From the NCBI GenBank assembly GCA_036524115.1, contig DATDCY010000006.1:1-7646 (forward strand): a stretch of DNA of 7,646 bases. The letters run 5' to 3'. This stretch comes from a bacterium. GTDB taxonomy: Bacteria > JAUVQV01 > DATDCY01. Below the pieces are notes generated by a model. The model saw nothing but the letters and a program-made list of their open reading frames with translations, ran no database searches and was not told the origin of the DNA. Made by a program: the position numbers and the translations under genes. Shown one piece after another: positions 1 to 5,604 of this stretch. How positions within the stretch are numbered: position 1 is the stretch's first letter; each line of letters opens with the position of its first letter.

Positions 1-205
1 GCGCCCGCGAGAAGAGATTCACGCCGGGAGCCACGATATCCAGCGCGAGCAGGGCGGCGGCCAGCGCGAGCGCCACGACCGCACCCGCCGCTGCAAGGCT
101 CCAGGGGCGCGGCAGCAGGGATGCCGCCCAGAGCGCCAGCGCGACCGCGGCCAGCGCCGGGGCCACGGCGCGCGCGATCTTGAGCAGCGAGCGGGCCGGG
201 ACCAT
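1..205 (-). CDS. N-terminus of a membrane protein, truncated by the window edge
   Basis: Sixty-eight codons are readable from an ATG at 205-203 and the frame stays open to base 1, so only the amino end is present. The sequence starts MVPARSLLKIARAV and has two hydrophobic stretches, roughly residues 13-31 and 36-55, separated by a short Pro/Arg turn (LPRPWS). After these comes a more polar segment, DIVAPGVNLFSRA. This layout of two N-terminal membrane helices followed by a 'P-x-NLFxR'-like linker recalls membrane-anchored polysaccharide deacetylases. No catalytic motif lies inside the window, so that is only a guess. No Shine-Dalgarno is visible before the ATG, and an extended -10-like TGGTATAGA (minus strand, 222-214) sits so close that the message would be nearly leaderless. 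The true start could therefore be further downstream, for example the GTG codon at residue 14. The gene is divergent from the glycosyltransferase, which fits a cell-surface polysaccharide setting. Confidence 0.5.
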   Translation of the reverse strand, partial: MVPARSLLKIARAVAPALAAVALALWAASLLPRPWSLAAAGAVVALALAAALLALDIVAPGVNLFSRA

Positions 206-206
206 G

Positions 207-231
207 GCGCGAGTCTATACCACACTCGCGC
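207..231. promoter_or_regulatory. Divergent promoter region with TATA-centred palindrome
   Basis: The 47-bp gap between two divergent genes contains a perfect 8-bp inverted repeat, GCGCGAGT (207-214) and ACTCGCGC (224-231), around the 9-nt centre CTATACCAC. The centre supplies a -10-like TATAGA on the minus strand (219-214, preceded by TGG, an extended -10) and TATACC on the plus strand (216-221). No good -35 box is evident for either direction. A palindrome overlaying divergent -10 elements is a typical operator geometry. Assigning it as an operator is inference, since GC-rich inverted repeats also occur by chance. Confidence 0.35.
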
Positions 232-252
232 GGCCGCCGCCGGGAGGCCCTG

Positions 253-1383
253 ATGCGCCGGCGCGCCCTCCTGACGCTGGAGTTCATGCCCGCGCACGGG
301 GGCATCGAGCGCGTCCTGCACGAGCGCGCGCGGCGCGCGGCGCCGGAGCGCCTCACCGTCTTCGCCCCGTGGACGGAGGGCGCCGAGGAGTTCGACGCGC
401 GCCAGCCGTTCGCCGTGCGCCGCAGCCGCTCGGCGCTCTTTGGCATCCCGCTCGTCGGCGCCGCGCTCAAGGCGCTGGCGCCGTGGCGGGCGTTCCTGCG
501 CGAGCACCGGCGCGAGCCGTTCGCGCAGCTCGAGTGCGGGCAGGCGTTCCCGTATCCCGTGCTCGCCAGCCTCTGCCCCCACGCGCGGACCCTGCCCCGG
601 CTGGTCTGGGTGCACGGCAACGACCTGCTCAAGATCGCGCGCCTCCCCGTGGTCGGCCCGCTGCTGCGCCGCTCGCTGCGCGGGTCCGACCGCGTGATCG
701 TCCTCAGCTCGGCGGTGCGCGAGCTGGTCGCGGGCGCCGGCGTCGACCCCGCGCGCATCCGCACGGTGCGGCACACGATCGACGCGCGCCGGTTCGGCCC
801 CGCGGCGCCCGACCCGGAGCTGGTGCGCCGCCACGGCCTCGCCGGCCGGCGGCCGATCCTCACCGTGGGGCGCCTCGTGGAGCGCAAGGGGGTGGACCGG
901 GTGATCGAGGCGCTCCCGGGGCTGGCCGCCGCGCATCCCGACCTGGTCTACCTGGTGGCGGGCAGCGGGCCGCAGGAGGCGGCGCTGCGCGCGCTGGCCC
1001 GGAAGCTGGGCGTCGAGGACCGCGTGCGCTTCATCGGGGCGGTTGCCGACGCGGACCTCCCGCGGGTCTACAACCTGGCGACGGTCTTCGTCATGCCCAG
1101 CCGCTTCATCAGCCGCAAGGCGACCATCGAGGGCTTCGGCCTCGTCTACCTGGAGGCCGGGGCGAGCGGCCTGCCCATCGTCGCCGGCCGCAGCGGCGGC
1201 GTGACCGACGTCGTGCGCCACGCGGAGAACGGCCTGCTCGTCGATCCGGACTCACCGGCGCAGATCGCCGAGGCCGTCGGCTTCCTCCTCGAGCACCCCG
1301 AGGAGGCCCGCCGCATGGGCGAGCGCGGGCGCGCGCAGGCCCTGGAGCCGGCGAACTGGGAGGTCCTCTCGCTCGGGGGCTGA
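253..1383 (+). CDS. GT-B fold glycosyltransferase, family 4 (PimB-like)
   Basis: This 376-residue protein should transfer a sugar from a nucleotide donor (GDP- or UDP-sugar) to a lipid or glycan acceptor at the cytoplasmic face of the membrane. The N-terminal domain has the Gly-rich acceptor/donor loop HGGIE (residues 15-19) and WVHGND (119-124). The C-terminal Rossmann domain carries the donor-phosphate motif GRLVERKG (206-213, with R207 and K212) and the family hallmark E-x7-E (E293-GFGLVYL-E301), followed by GxPIVAGRSGG (306-316). The stretch around FISRKATIEGFG resembles PimB-type mannosyltransferases, but donor and acceptor cannot be read from sequence. The usual 'P-x-G-V-D' loop is replaced by HTID (174-177), and the tail after the ANWE segment is very short. 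The ATG is preceded by GGGAGG at 242-247 with a 5-nt spacer. The stop lies about 25 bp before the ino1 promoter, so it is probably a separate transcription unit divergent from the membrane protein. Confidence 0.9.
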   Translation: MRRRALLTLEFMPAHGGIERVLHERARRAAPERLTVFAPWTEGAEEFDARQPFAVRRSRSALFGIPLVGAALKALAPWRAFLREHRREPFAQLECGQAFPYPVLASLCPHARTLPRLVWVHGNDLLKIARLPVVGPLLRRSLRGSDRVIVLSSAVRELVAGAGVDPARIRTVRHTIDARRFGPAAPDPELVRRHGLAGRRPILTVGRLVERKGVDRVIEALPGLAAAHPDLVYLVAGSGPQEAALRALARKLGVEDRVRFIGAVADADLPRVYNLATVFVMPSRFISRKATIEGFGLVYLEAGASGLPIVAGRSGGVTDVVRHAENGLLVDPDSPAQIAEAVGFLLEHPEEARRMGERGRAQALEPANWEVLSLGG

Positions 1384-1407
1384 GGGCGCGCGCCGCGGCC
1401 GCGCCGT

Positions 1408-1436
1408 TTGTATGTCACTGATCTTCCTGCTATACT
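1408..1436 (+). promoter_or_regulatory. Sigma70 promoter of ino1
   Basis: TTGTAT (1408-1413) and TATACT (1431-1436) are separated by exactly 17 bp, and TGC directly precedes the -10 box, making it an extended -10 promoter. The region is clearly AT-richer than the surrounding coding DNA. Initiation would fall near 1443, giving a leader of about 40 nt before the AGGAGG at 1466-1471. A small hairpin, TGTCG-CTTT-CGACA (1436-1449), straddles the predicted start point and could modulate transcription or mRNA stability. Its role is not established. Confidence 0.65.
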
Positions 1437-1481
1437 GTCGCTTTCGACATCACGATCCGATGAACAGGAGGCTCATATTCC

Positions 1482-2684
1482 ATGGGGAAGATTCGGGTGG
1501 GAATCGTCGGCGCGGGCAACTGCGCTTCCTCGCTGGTGCAGGGCGTCGAGTACTACCGCAACGCGCGTGACGACCAGTTCATCCCGGGGCTGATGCACCC
1601 GGTCCTCGGGGGCTACCGGGTGCGCGACATCGAGTTCAGCGTCGCCATCGACATCGACCGCAACAAGGTCGGCAAGGACCTCTCGCAGGCGATCCTCGAG
1701 TACCCGAACAACACCAAGCAGTTCGCGAAGGTGCCGCACCTGGGCGTGCCGGTGGTCAAGGGCATGACCCACGACGGGCTGGGCCACTACCTCTCGCAGA
1801 TCATCCACAAGGCCGAGGGCAACACCGCGGACATCGTGCGGCTGCTGCGCGAGACGAAGACGGACGTCCTGGTCAACTACCTGCCGGTGGGCTCGGAGAT
1901 GGCCACGAAGTGGTACGTCGAGCAGGCGCTCGAGGCCGGCTGCGGCTTCGTCAACTGCATCCCGGTGTTCATCGCGTCGGGGTGGGTCGAGGACGAGGGC
2001 GGGGCCTGGAAGCAGACCACGTACTGGCGCAACCGCTTCAAGCGGGCGGGGCTGCCGCTGATCGGCGACGACATCAAGAGCCAGGTCGGCGCGACGATCC
2101 TGCACCGCACGCTCGTGAACCTCTTCCTCGACCGCGGCATGCCGATCGACCGCACCTACCAGCTCAACACCGGCGGGAACACCGACTTCCTGAACATGAA
2201 GGAGGAGGCGCGCCTGCGCAGCAAGCGCCGCAGCAAGACCAACGCCGTGGTCTCGCAGATCCAGGCGCGCGGGCTCTCGATCACCCCGGAGGACGTCTAC
2301 GTCGGCCCCTCCGACTACGTGCCGTGGCAGAAGGACAACAAGCTCTGCTTCCTGCGCATCGAGAGCCGGCACTTCGGGGACGTGCCGATGAACCTCGAGT
2401 GCCGCCTCTCCGTGGAGGACTCGCCGAACTCGGCCGGCGTGGTCATCGACGCGGTGCGCTGCGCCAAGGTCGCGCGCGACCGCGGGATCGGGGGCTCGCT
2501 GGATGCCCCCAGCGCGTACTTCATGAAGACGCCGCCGAAGCAGTTCCCCGACACCGTCGCCCGGGACATGGTCGAGCGCTTCGCGGGGCTGGGCGCGGCG
2601 CCCGCACCGGCGGCGGCCGCCAAGTCGCCGGCGAAGGCCGCCGCGAAGACGGCTGCCGCCAAGGGGGGGAAGGGCCGCAAGTAG
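1482..2684 (+). CDS. ino1: Inositol-3-phosphate synthase (MIPS)
   Basis: This 400-residue enzyme converts D-glucose 6-phosphate to 1D-myo-inositol 3-phosphate using bound NAD+, the committed step of inositol synthesis in the cytosol. The Rossmann glycine loop is at residues 7-17 ([11 protein letters not shown]). Other family signatures are NYLPVGSE (132-139), the conserved [11 protein letters not shown] block (195-205, including the catalytic-region lysine K199), [10 protein letters not shown] (229-238) and [16 protein letters not shown] (311-326). It belongs to the short bacterial/archaeal type, close to mycobacterial Ino1, and not the ~530-residue eukaryotic form. Residues 371-400 form an extra tail made almost only of Ala, Lys, Pro and Gly, resembling histone H1-like or AlgP-type tails and unusual for this family. 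The ATG has a perfect AGGAGG (1466-1471) with a 10-nt spacer and its own promoter. surE follows after 20 bp, and an inositol monophosphatase lies about 1.1 kb downstream, consistent with a local inositol pathway. Confidence 0.95.
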   Translation: MGKIRVGIVGAGNCASSLVQGVEYYRNARDDQFIPGLMHPVLGGYRVRDIEFSVAIDIDRNKVGKDLSQAILEYPNNTKQFAKVPHLGVPVVKGMTHDGLGHYLSQIIHKAEGNTADIVRLLRETKTDVLVNYLPVGSEMATKWYVEQALEAGCGFVNCIPVFIASGWVEDEGGAWKQTTYWRNRFKRAGLPLIGDDIKSQVGATILHRTLVNLFLDRGMPIDRTYQLNTGGNTDFLNMKEEARLRSKRRSKTNAVVSQIQARGLSITPEDVYVGPSDYVPWQKDNKLCFLRIESRHFGDVPMNLECRLSVEDSPNSAGVVIDAVRCAKVARDRGIGGSLDAPSAYFMKTPPKQFPDTVARDMVERFAGLGAAPAPAAAAKSPAKAAAKTAAAKGGKGRK

Positions 2685-2704
2685 GGCCGCCTCAGGGCCA
2701 AGCG

Positions 2705-3496
2705 GTGCGGATCCTCATCACCAACGACGACGGCATCACCGCGCCGGGCATCGCCGCCCTCTGGCGGGCGGTGCGCGACCTCGGCGAGGTGACGGTCGTC
2801 GCCCCCGACAGCGAGCGCAGCGCCGTCGGCCACGCGATCACGCTTGCCGACCCGCTGCGCGTCGCCGACTACGAGGGGCCGGACGGGCTCGTCGGCCATG
2901 CGGTGTCCGGGACCCCCGCCGACTGCGTCAAGATCGGGGTGCGCGCCATCCTGCGCCAGCTCCCGGACCTCGTGCTCTCGGGCATCAACCAGGGGGCGAA
3001 CATGGGCACCAACGTGCTGTACTCCGGCACCGTCTCCGCGGCCACCGAGGCGGCGATGCTCGGGCTGCCGGCGGCGGCGTTCTCCCTCGCCGACCGCCAC
3101 TTCCCGGACTTCTCCGCGGCGGCCGGCTACGCCCGGCGGCTGGCGCTGGAGATCGCCCGCCATGGGCTGCCGCGGGGCGTCTCGCTGAACGTGAACGTCC
3201 CGCCGCTGCCGGCCGAGGAGATCCGCGGCGCGGTCCTCACGCGGCAGGGGCGCGTCCGGGTGGCCGAGCAGTTCGACCGCCGGACGGACCCGCGCGAGCG
3301 CCATTATTACTGGATGGTTGCAGAGCGGCTGGAAGACGAGGCCGCCGCGGGGGATCAGGTCGACGACGCGGCGGTGCGCGCGGGTTTCATCTCTGTTACG
3401 CCCATCAACTTCGATCTGACCGACGACGGCATGCTCGCCTCGATGGGACGATGGGAACTCGACCCGGGAACTTTTCGGAACGGGCGGGGTCGATAG
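2705..3496 (+). CDS. surE: 5'/3'-nucleotidase SurE
   Basis: This is a metal-dependent phosphatase that hydrolyses nucleoside 5'- and 3'-monophosphates (and short polyphosphates in some species), 263 residues versus about 250-260 usual. The start is the GTG giving MRILITNDDGI, which matches the invariant SurE amino end exactly. The frame is open far upstream, but that extension overlaps ino1 and is not real. Metal-site residues are visible: D8 and D9 in NDDG, S39 in APDSERSAVGHA, and N95 in LSGINQGANMG. SGTPADCVKIG (68-78) and SGTVSAATEA follow as in the family. The C-terminal segment FISVTPINFDLT is also typical. A weak AGGG (2694-2697) sits 7 nt before the GTG, and only 20 bp separates it from the ino1 stop, so the two are probably co-transcribed and surE may be partly translationally coupled. 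The link between SurE and inositol synthesis, if any, is unknown. Confidence 0.95.
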   Translation: MRILITNDDGITAPGIAALWRAVRDLGEVTVVAPDSERSAVGHAITLADPLRVADYEGPDGLVGHAVSGTPADCVKIGVRAILRQLPDLVLSGINQGANMGTNVLYSGTVSAATEAAMLGLPAAAFSLADRHFPDFSAAAGYARRLALEIARHGLPRGVSLNVNVPPLPAEEIRGAVLTRQGRVRVAEQFDRRTDPRERHYYWMVAERLEDEAAAGDQVDDAAVRAGFISVTPINFDLTDDGMLASMGRWELDPGTFRNGRGR

Positions 3497-3522
3497 CTAG
3501 TGAACCCTCCCAACCCTACCCA

Positions 3523-3559
3523 GGGGGGCCGGGGAAGCGACGAGCGGAACCGGCCCCCC
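3523..3559. terminator. GC hairpin after surE, possible terminator
   Basis: GGGGGGCCGG (3523-3532) pairs perfectly with CCGGCCCCCC (3550-3559), a 10-bp all-GC stem with a 17-nt loop, starting 26 nt after the surE stop. Its position suggests it ends the ino1-surE transcript. No T-tract follows (the next bases are ACCCCAACG), so it is not a canonical intrinsic terminator. It may instead be the edge of the dispersed repeat material that fills this gap. Confidence 0.4.
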
Positions 3560-3563
3560 ACCC

Positions 3564-3631
3564 CAACGAAATCAGCGAGCGGCACCTGGCCTCAAGTCTT
3601 CCTTAGTCTCGGGTGCTCGCCGATTTCGTTC
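3564..3631. repeat. Imperfect inverted repeat enclosing the first direct-repeat copy
   Basis: The arm at 3564-3580 (core AACGAAATCAGCGAGC) matches the reverse complement of 3615-3631 at 15 of 17 positions. The 34-nt loop contains most of the first ~42-bp direct repeat. As RNA or cruciform DNA it would form a stable stem. No protein-coding reading is convincing here. Confidence 0.55.
3581..3622. repeat. Direct repeat, copy 1 (42 bp)
   Basis: This begins GGCACCTGGCCTC and ends GTCTCGGGTGCTCGCCG. It matches the copy at 3697-3737 at 38 of 42 aligned positions, with three substitutions and a one-base indel; the copy starts are 116 bp apart. Both copies read in the same direction in the gap between surE and the inositol phosphatase. 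The right end of the unit coincides with the start of the inverted-repeat arm at 3615-3631. Confidence 0.75.
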
Positions 3632-3655
3632 GGGGCTCGGCACCAGCCTCGCCCC

Positions 3656-3692
3656 GGAACTGCGCGGAAGAGCGCTCCGGAACGGCGCGGAA
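3656..3692. repeat. Short tandem repeat with 23-bp period
   Basis: GGAACTGCGCGGAA (3656-3669) recurs as GGAACGGCGCGGAA (3679-3692), 13 of 14 identical. The two lie between the larger direct-repeat copies, and the palindrome GAGCGCTC (3670-3677) lies between them. This adds to the impression of a compound intergenic element. Confidence 0.55.
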
Positions 3693-3696
3693 TCGC

Positions 3697-3737
3697 GGCA
3701 ACTGGCCTCGAATCTTCCTTGTCTCGGGTGCTCGCCG
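3697..3737. repeat. Direct repeat, copy 2 (41 bp)
   Basis: Second copy of the unit at 3581-3622, beginning GGCAACTGGCCTC and ending GTCTCGGGTGCTCGCCG. Similarity stops abruptly after CTCGCCG, where copy 1 continues into the inverted-repeat arm and copy 2 continues into a pyrimidine-rich run leading to the hairpin at 3745-3784. Confidence 0.75.
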
Positions 3738-3744
3738 CCTTCCA

Positions 3745-3784
3745 CCCCCTCCTTCCCCCTTTGGCGAAGGGGGGAGTGAGGGGG
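3745..3784. repeat. C/G-rich REP-like hairpin upstream of the inositol phosphatase
   Basis: An inner stem CCCCCTT (3755-3761) / AAGGGGG (3767-3773) with loop TGGCG is extended by an outer stem CCCCCTC (3745-3751) / GAGGGGG (3778-3784) across a small internal bulge. Hairpins of this 'CCCCCTTT...AAGGGGG...GAGGGGGATTT' style recur between genes in many bacterial genomes, so a dispersed repeat is likely (from memory, not searched). It ends 19 nt before the next ATG and could affect its translation or act as a transcription stop. Confidence 0.55.
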
Positions 3785-3803
3785 ATTTGAGGCACTCATC
3801 ATC

Positions 3804-4595
3804 ATGACTCCGCCGAATCCCGAAGCCCGCTACCTCGCCACCGCGATCGCGGCCTGCCGCGCAGCCGGGCGCATCCAGCGGGCGGCGTTCGGCGCCGCGC
3901 AGGTCGTGGAGCACAAGGGTGAGATCGACCTCGTCACGCGCATCGACAAGCGCTCCGAGGCCGCGATCGTCCGCGTCATCTCCCGCGCCTTCCCCGCCCA
4001 CGGCATCCTCGCCGAGGAGGGGGGCGCCAGCGACGGGGACGGCGAGCACCTCTGGGTGATCGACCCGCTCGACGGCACGACCAACTACTCCCGCGGCTTT
4101 CCCATCTTCTGCTCGTCGGTGGCGCTCGCCCGCGACGGGCGGGTGATCGTCGGCGCCGTCTATCACCCGCTCCTCGATGAGCTGTTCACCGCGGTCCGCG
4201 GCCTGGGCGCCTTCCTCAACGGCAAGCGCCTGCGCGTCTCCGCCCAGGGGCGGCTCGACCAGGCGTTCTTGGCGACGGGCTTCCCCTACGACATCCGCCG
4301 CAGCCGGCGCAACAACATCGCCAACTTCGCCCGCTTCGCCACGCGCTGCCTCGCCATCCGCCGCGCGGGGGCCGCGGCCCTGGACCTCTCCTACGTCGCC
4401 GCCGGGCGCTTCGACGGCTTCTGGGAGCTGAAGCTGCGCCCGTGGGACATCGCCGCCGCGTCACTCATGGTCGAGGAAGCCGGTGGGCGGATCACGGGGA
4501 TGGGCGGCCGCGCCTGGCACCTCGGCGTGCGCGACGTGGTGGCCTCCAACGCGCGGATCCACGGCCAGATGCTGGGGGTGCTGCGGGCCGGTTGA
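3804..4595 (+). CDS. suhB: Inositol monophosphatase family protein (SuhB-like)
   Basis: This is a 263-residue, Mg2+-dependent phosphatase that would release free myo-inositol from inositol 1- or 3-phosphate in the cytosol. The metal-binding residues of the family are all visible: E71 in ILAEEGG, D87 and D90 in the signature WVIDPLDGTTNY (84-95), and D215 in the second signature PWDIAAASLMVEEAGG (213-228). GAVYHPLLDELF (117-128) and the GAFLNGKRLRVS segment follow the usual order, and the length is normal. The ATG has only a weak GAGG (3789-3792) 11 nt upstream, placed just after a strong hairpin, so translation may be modest. Members can also act as fructose-1,6-bisphosphatase, PAP phosphatase or, like E. 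coli SuhB, in rRNA transcription. Nearby ino1 favours the inositol role. The symbol is given at family level. Confidence 0.9.
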   Translation: MTPPNPEARYLATAIAACRAAGRIQRAAFGAAQVVEHKGEIDLVTRIDKRSEAAIVRVISRAFPAHGILAEEGGASDGDGEHLWVIDPLDGTTNYSRGFPIFCSSVALARDGRVIVGAVYHPLLDELFTAVRGLGAFLNGKRLRVSAQGRLDQAFLATGFPYDIRRSRRNNIANFARFATRCLAIRRAGAAALDLSYVAAGRFDGFWELKLRPWDIAAASLMVEEAGGRITGMGGRAWHLGVRDVVASNARIHGQMLGVLRAG

Positions 4596-4627
4596 CCGCG
4601 GCGCGAAAATTCACTAAGGTGTCTGGC

Positions 4628-4978
4628 ATGCTGAAGCGGGGGGTTTTCGCCGGCCTTGCGCTCCTGGCCCTCGTCCTCGTCGCCGGCTGCGGCGGCGACG
4701 ACAAGGGCAACCCGTTCAAGGGCGACTGGGCGTCCACGACCGCGGGGCGGCTGAGCTTCGACGACTCGCACTGGCGGGACGCGGACGGGGACTCGGGAAC
4801 CTACGCCTTCTCGGGCACCTACCCCGAGTACGCCATCGTCTTCCGGTCTGCCGCCGGCGAGTTCCCGAAGCTCGCGACGTTCCTCGACGTCCGCACCTTC
4901 GACCTCTGCCAGGTCGCCGCGGGCGGCGTGCTGTTCGACTGCAACCAGTTCGTCTGGGACAAGCCGACCCTCCACTAG
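4628..4978 (+). CDS. Small lipoprotein of unknown function
   Basis: The predicted product has 116 residues and starts with a clear lipoprotein signal: basic n-region MLKR, hydrophobic core GVFAGLALLALVLV, and lipobox LVAGC (17-21) with Cys21 as the lipidated residue. Residue +2 is Gly and not Asp, so by the E. coli rule it would go to the outer membrane. The mature part of about 95 residues is rich in aromatic and acidic residues. It contains KGDWAST, LSFDDSHWRDADGDSGTY and FSGTYPEYAIVF, alternations that suggest a small beta-rich fold, possibly lipocalin-like. Cys94 and Cys105 could form a disulfide. I do not recognise a named family. The ATG is preceded by TAAGGTG (4615-4621), a good Shine-Dalgarno. 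The frame is open upstream into the phosphatase gene, but the signal peptide fixes the start here. It lies 32 bp after the phosphatase and may be co-transcribed. Confidence 0.8.
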   Translation: MLKRGVFAGLALLALVLVAGCGGDDKGNPFKGDWASTTAGRLSFDDSHWRDADGDSGTYAFSGTYPEYAIVFRSAAGEFPKLATFLDVRTFDLCQVAAGGVLFDCNQFVWDKPTLH

Positions 4979-5030
4979 CTGTCCGCTCCCGCTGGGCGAC
5001 GCTTTCGGTCTAGCATCTTCTCAACAGGCC

Positions 5031-5059
5031 TTGACGCGGATGGTAGTGTTCACTATATT
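5031..5059 (+). promoter_or_regulatory. Sigma70 promoter of the GbsR/MarR-type regulator
   Basis: TTGACG (5031-5036) and TATATT (5054-5059) each match the sigma70 consensus at five of six positions and are separated by the optimal 17 bp. They lie 32 bp before the regulator ATG, in an AT-richer strip after a 100% coding-dense region. The -10 box sits inside the palindrome at 5047-5066, so a protein bound there would block RNA polymerase. Confidence 0.8.
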
Positions 5060-5066
5060 CTGAACA
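5047..5066. promoter_or_regulatory. Operator 1: TGTTCA-N8-TGAACA
   Basis: A perfect 6-bp inverted repeat (TGTTCA 5047-5052, TGAACA 5061-5066) with spacer CTATATTC directly overlaps the -10 box. A closely matching site occurs at 5605-5624 upstream of the neighbouring SDR gene. The most economical reading is the autoregulatory binding site of the winged-helix protein encoded immediately downstream. Both sites are seen directly. Their binding partner is inferred. Confidence 0.7.
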
Positions 5067-5090
5067 GAGAGAACTCGAGGGTGGCCGGCA

Positions 5091-5588
5091 ATGGGCGAGG
5101 AACTGGTCGACACATTCATCGAATCCTGGGGTGCCATGGGCGCCTTCTGGGGTATCAACAGCTCCGTGGCACGGGTTCACGCGCTCCTCATCGTTACGGA
5201 CCGGGCCTGGTGCCTCGATGACATCGCGGTGCGCCTGCGGATCAGCAAGGGCAACGCGAGCATGTGCCTGAAGGAGCTGCGCTCGTGGAAGGTTGTTCGC
5301 CGGGAGAGCCGGCCGGGAGACCGACGTGAGTTCTACACGAGCGAGCCGAACAGTTGGACCATGCTCTTCAGCATCGCTCGCGAGCGAAAACGGCGGGAGT
5401 TCGACCCCCTGCTCGAGAGCGTCCGGACGACACTGGCCGAGGCCAGGCGGCAGCCCGAGGGCATAGCCGTGAAGCGACTCGCAGGGATGGAGGAGATGCT
5501 GTCGACCTTCGAGGCACTTGCGGAAAAGGCGCTTCGAAGCGAGGAGCAGGCGCGGCGTCTGCTCGGCTTCGTCCTTGGTCGACGCTAA
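5091..5588 (+). CDS. GbsR/MarR family transcriptional regulator
   Basis: This is a 165-residue DNA-binding protein with a winged helix-turn-helix. The N-terminal helix FIESWGAMGAFWGI and the following SSVARVHALLIVTD are characteristic of the GbsR-like branch of MarR proteins. The HTH spans about residues 41-65 (CLDDIAVRLRISKGNASMCL, recognition helix from S52), and the wing is residues 66-82, ending PGDRREFY. The C-terminal half (about 90-165) is helical and charged, suited to dimerisation. No metal site or added effector domain is seen, and the inducer is unknown. The ATG follows GAGGGTGG (5077-5084) with good spacing and lies behind a strong promoter whose -10 box is covered by a palindrome, so autorepression is likely. 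The same palindrome precedes the SDR gene 60 bp downstream, which makes that gene its probable target. Confidence 0.9.
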   Translation: MGEELVDTFIESWGAMGAFWGINSSVARVHALLIVTDRAWCLDDIAVRLRISKGNASMCLKELRSWKVVRRESRPGDRREFYTSEPNSWTMLFSIARERKRREFDPLLESVRTTLAEARRQPEGIAVKRLAGMEEMLSTFEALAEKALRSEEQARRLLGFVLGRR

Positions 5589-5604
5589 AAATTTTTCGGG
5601 GCTA

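Noticed and set aside
19-1221. Minus-strand 400-codon open frame opposite the glycosyltransferase
   Set aside because: Low-complexity Arg/Ala/Asp/His-rich translation, antisense to a gene with full family motifs. It is the expected GC-driven shadow frame.
1408-1593. 61-codon plus-strand frame overlapping the ino1 promoter and start
   Set aside because: No ribosome site; it spans the promoter and overlaps ino1 in another frame with no family resemblance.
1473-2372. Minus-strand 299-codon open frame opposite ino1
   Set aside because: Composition is that of a shadow frame with no recognisable motif, and the plus-strand Ino1 is certain.
1910-2704. Long in-frame upstream extension of SurE
   Set aside because: It overlaps ino1 and has shadow-frame composition. 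The SurE family amino end begins exactly at the GTG at 2705.
3500-3807. Small open frames on both strands in the surE-phosphatase gap
   Set aside because: Their translations simply follow the direct repeats and hairpins (for example PPLAKGG-type strings), lack good ribosome sites and look like translated intergenic repeats.
4592-4620. Possible promoter TTGACC-N17-TAAGGT before the lipoprotein
   Set aside because: The -35 match is good, but TAAGGT is a poor -10 and serves better as the Shine-Dalgarno. The -35 also overlaps the phosphatase stop codon, so co-transcription is simpler.
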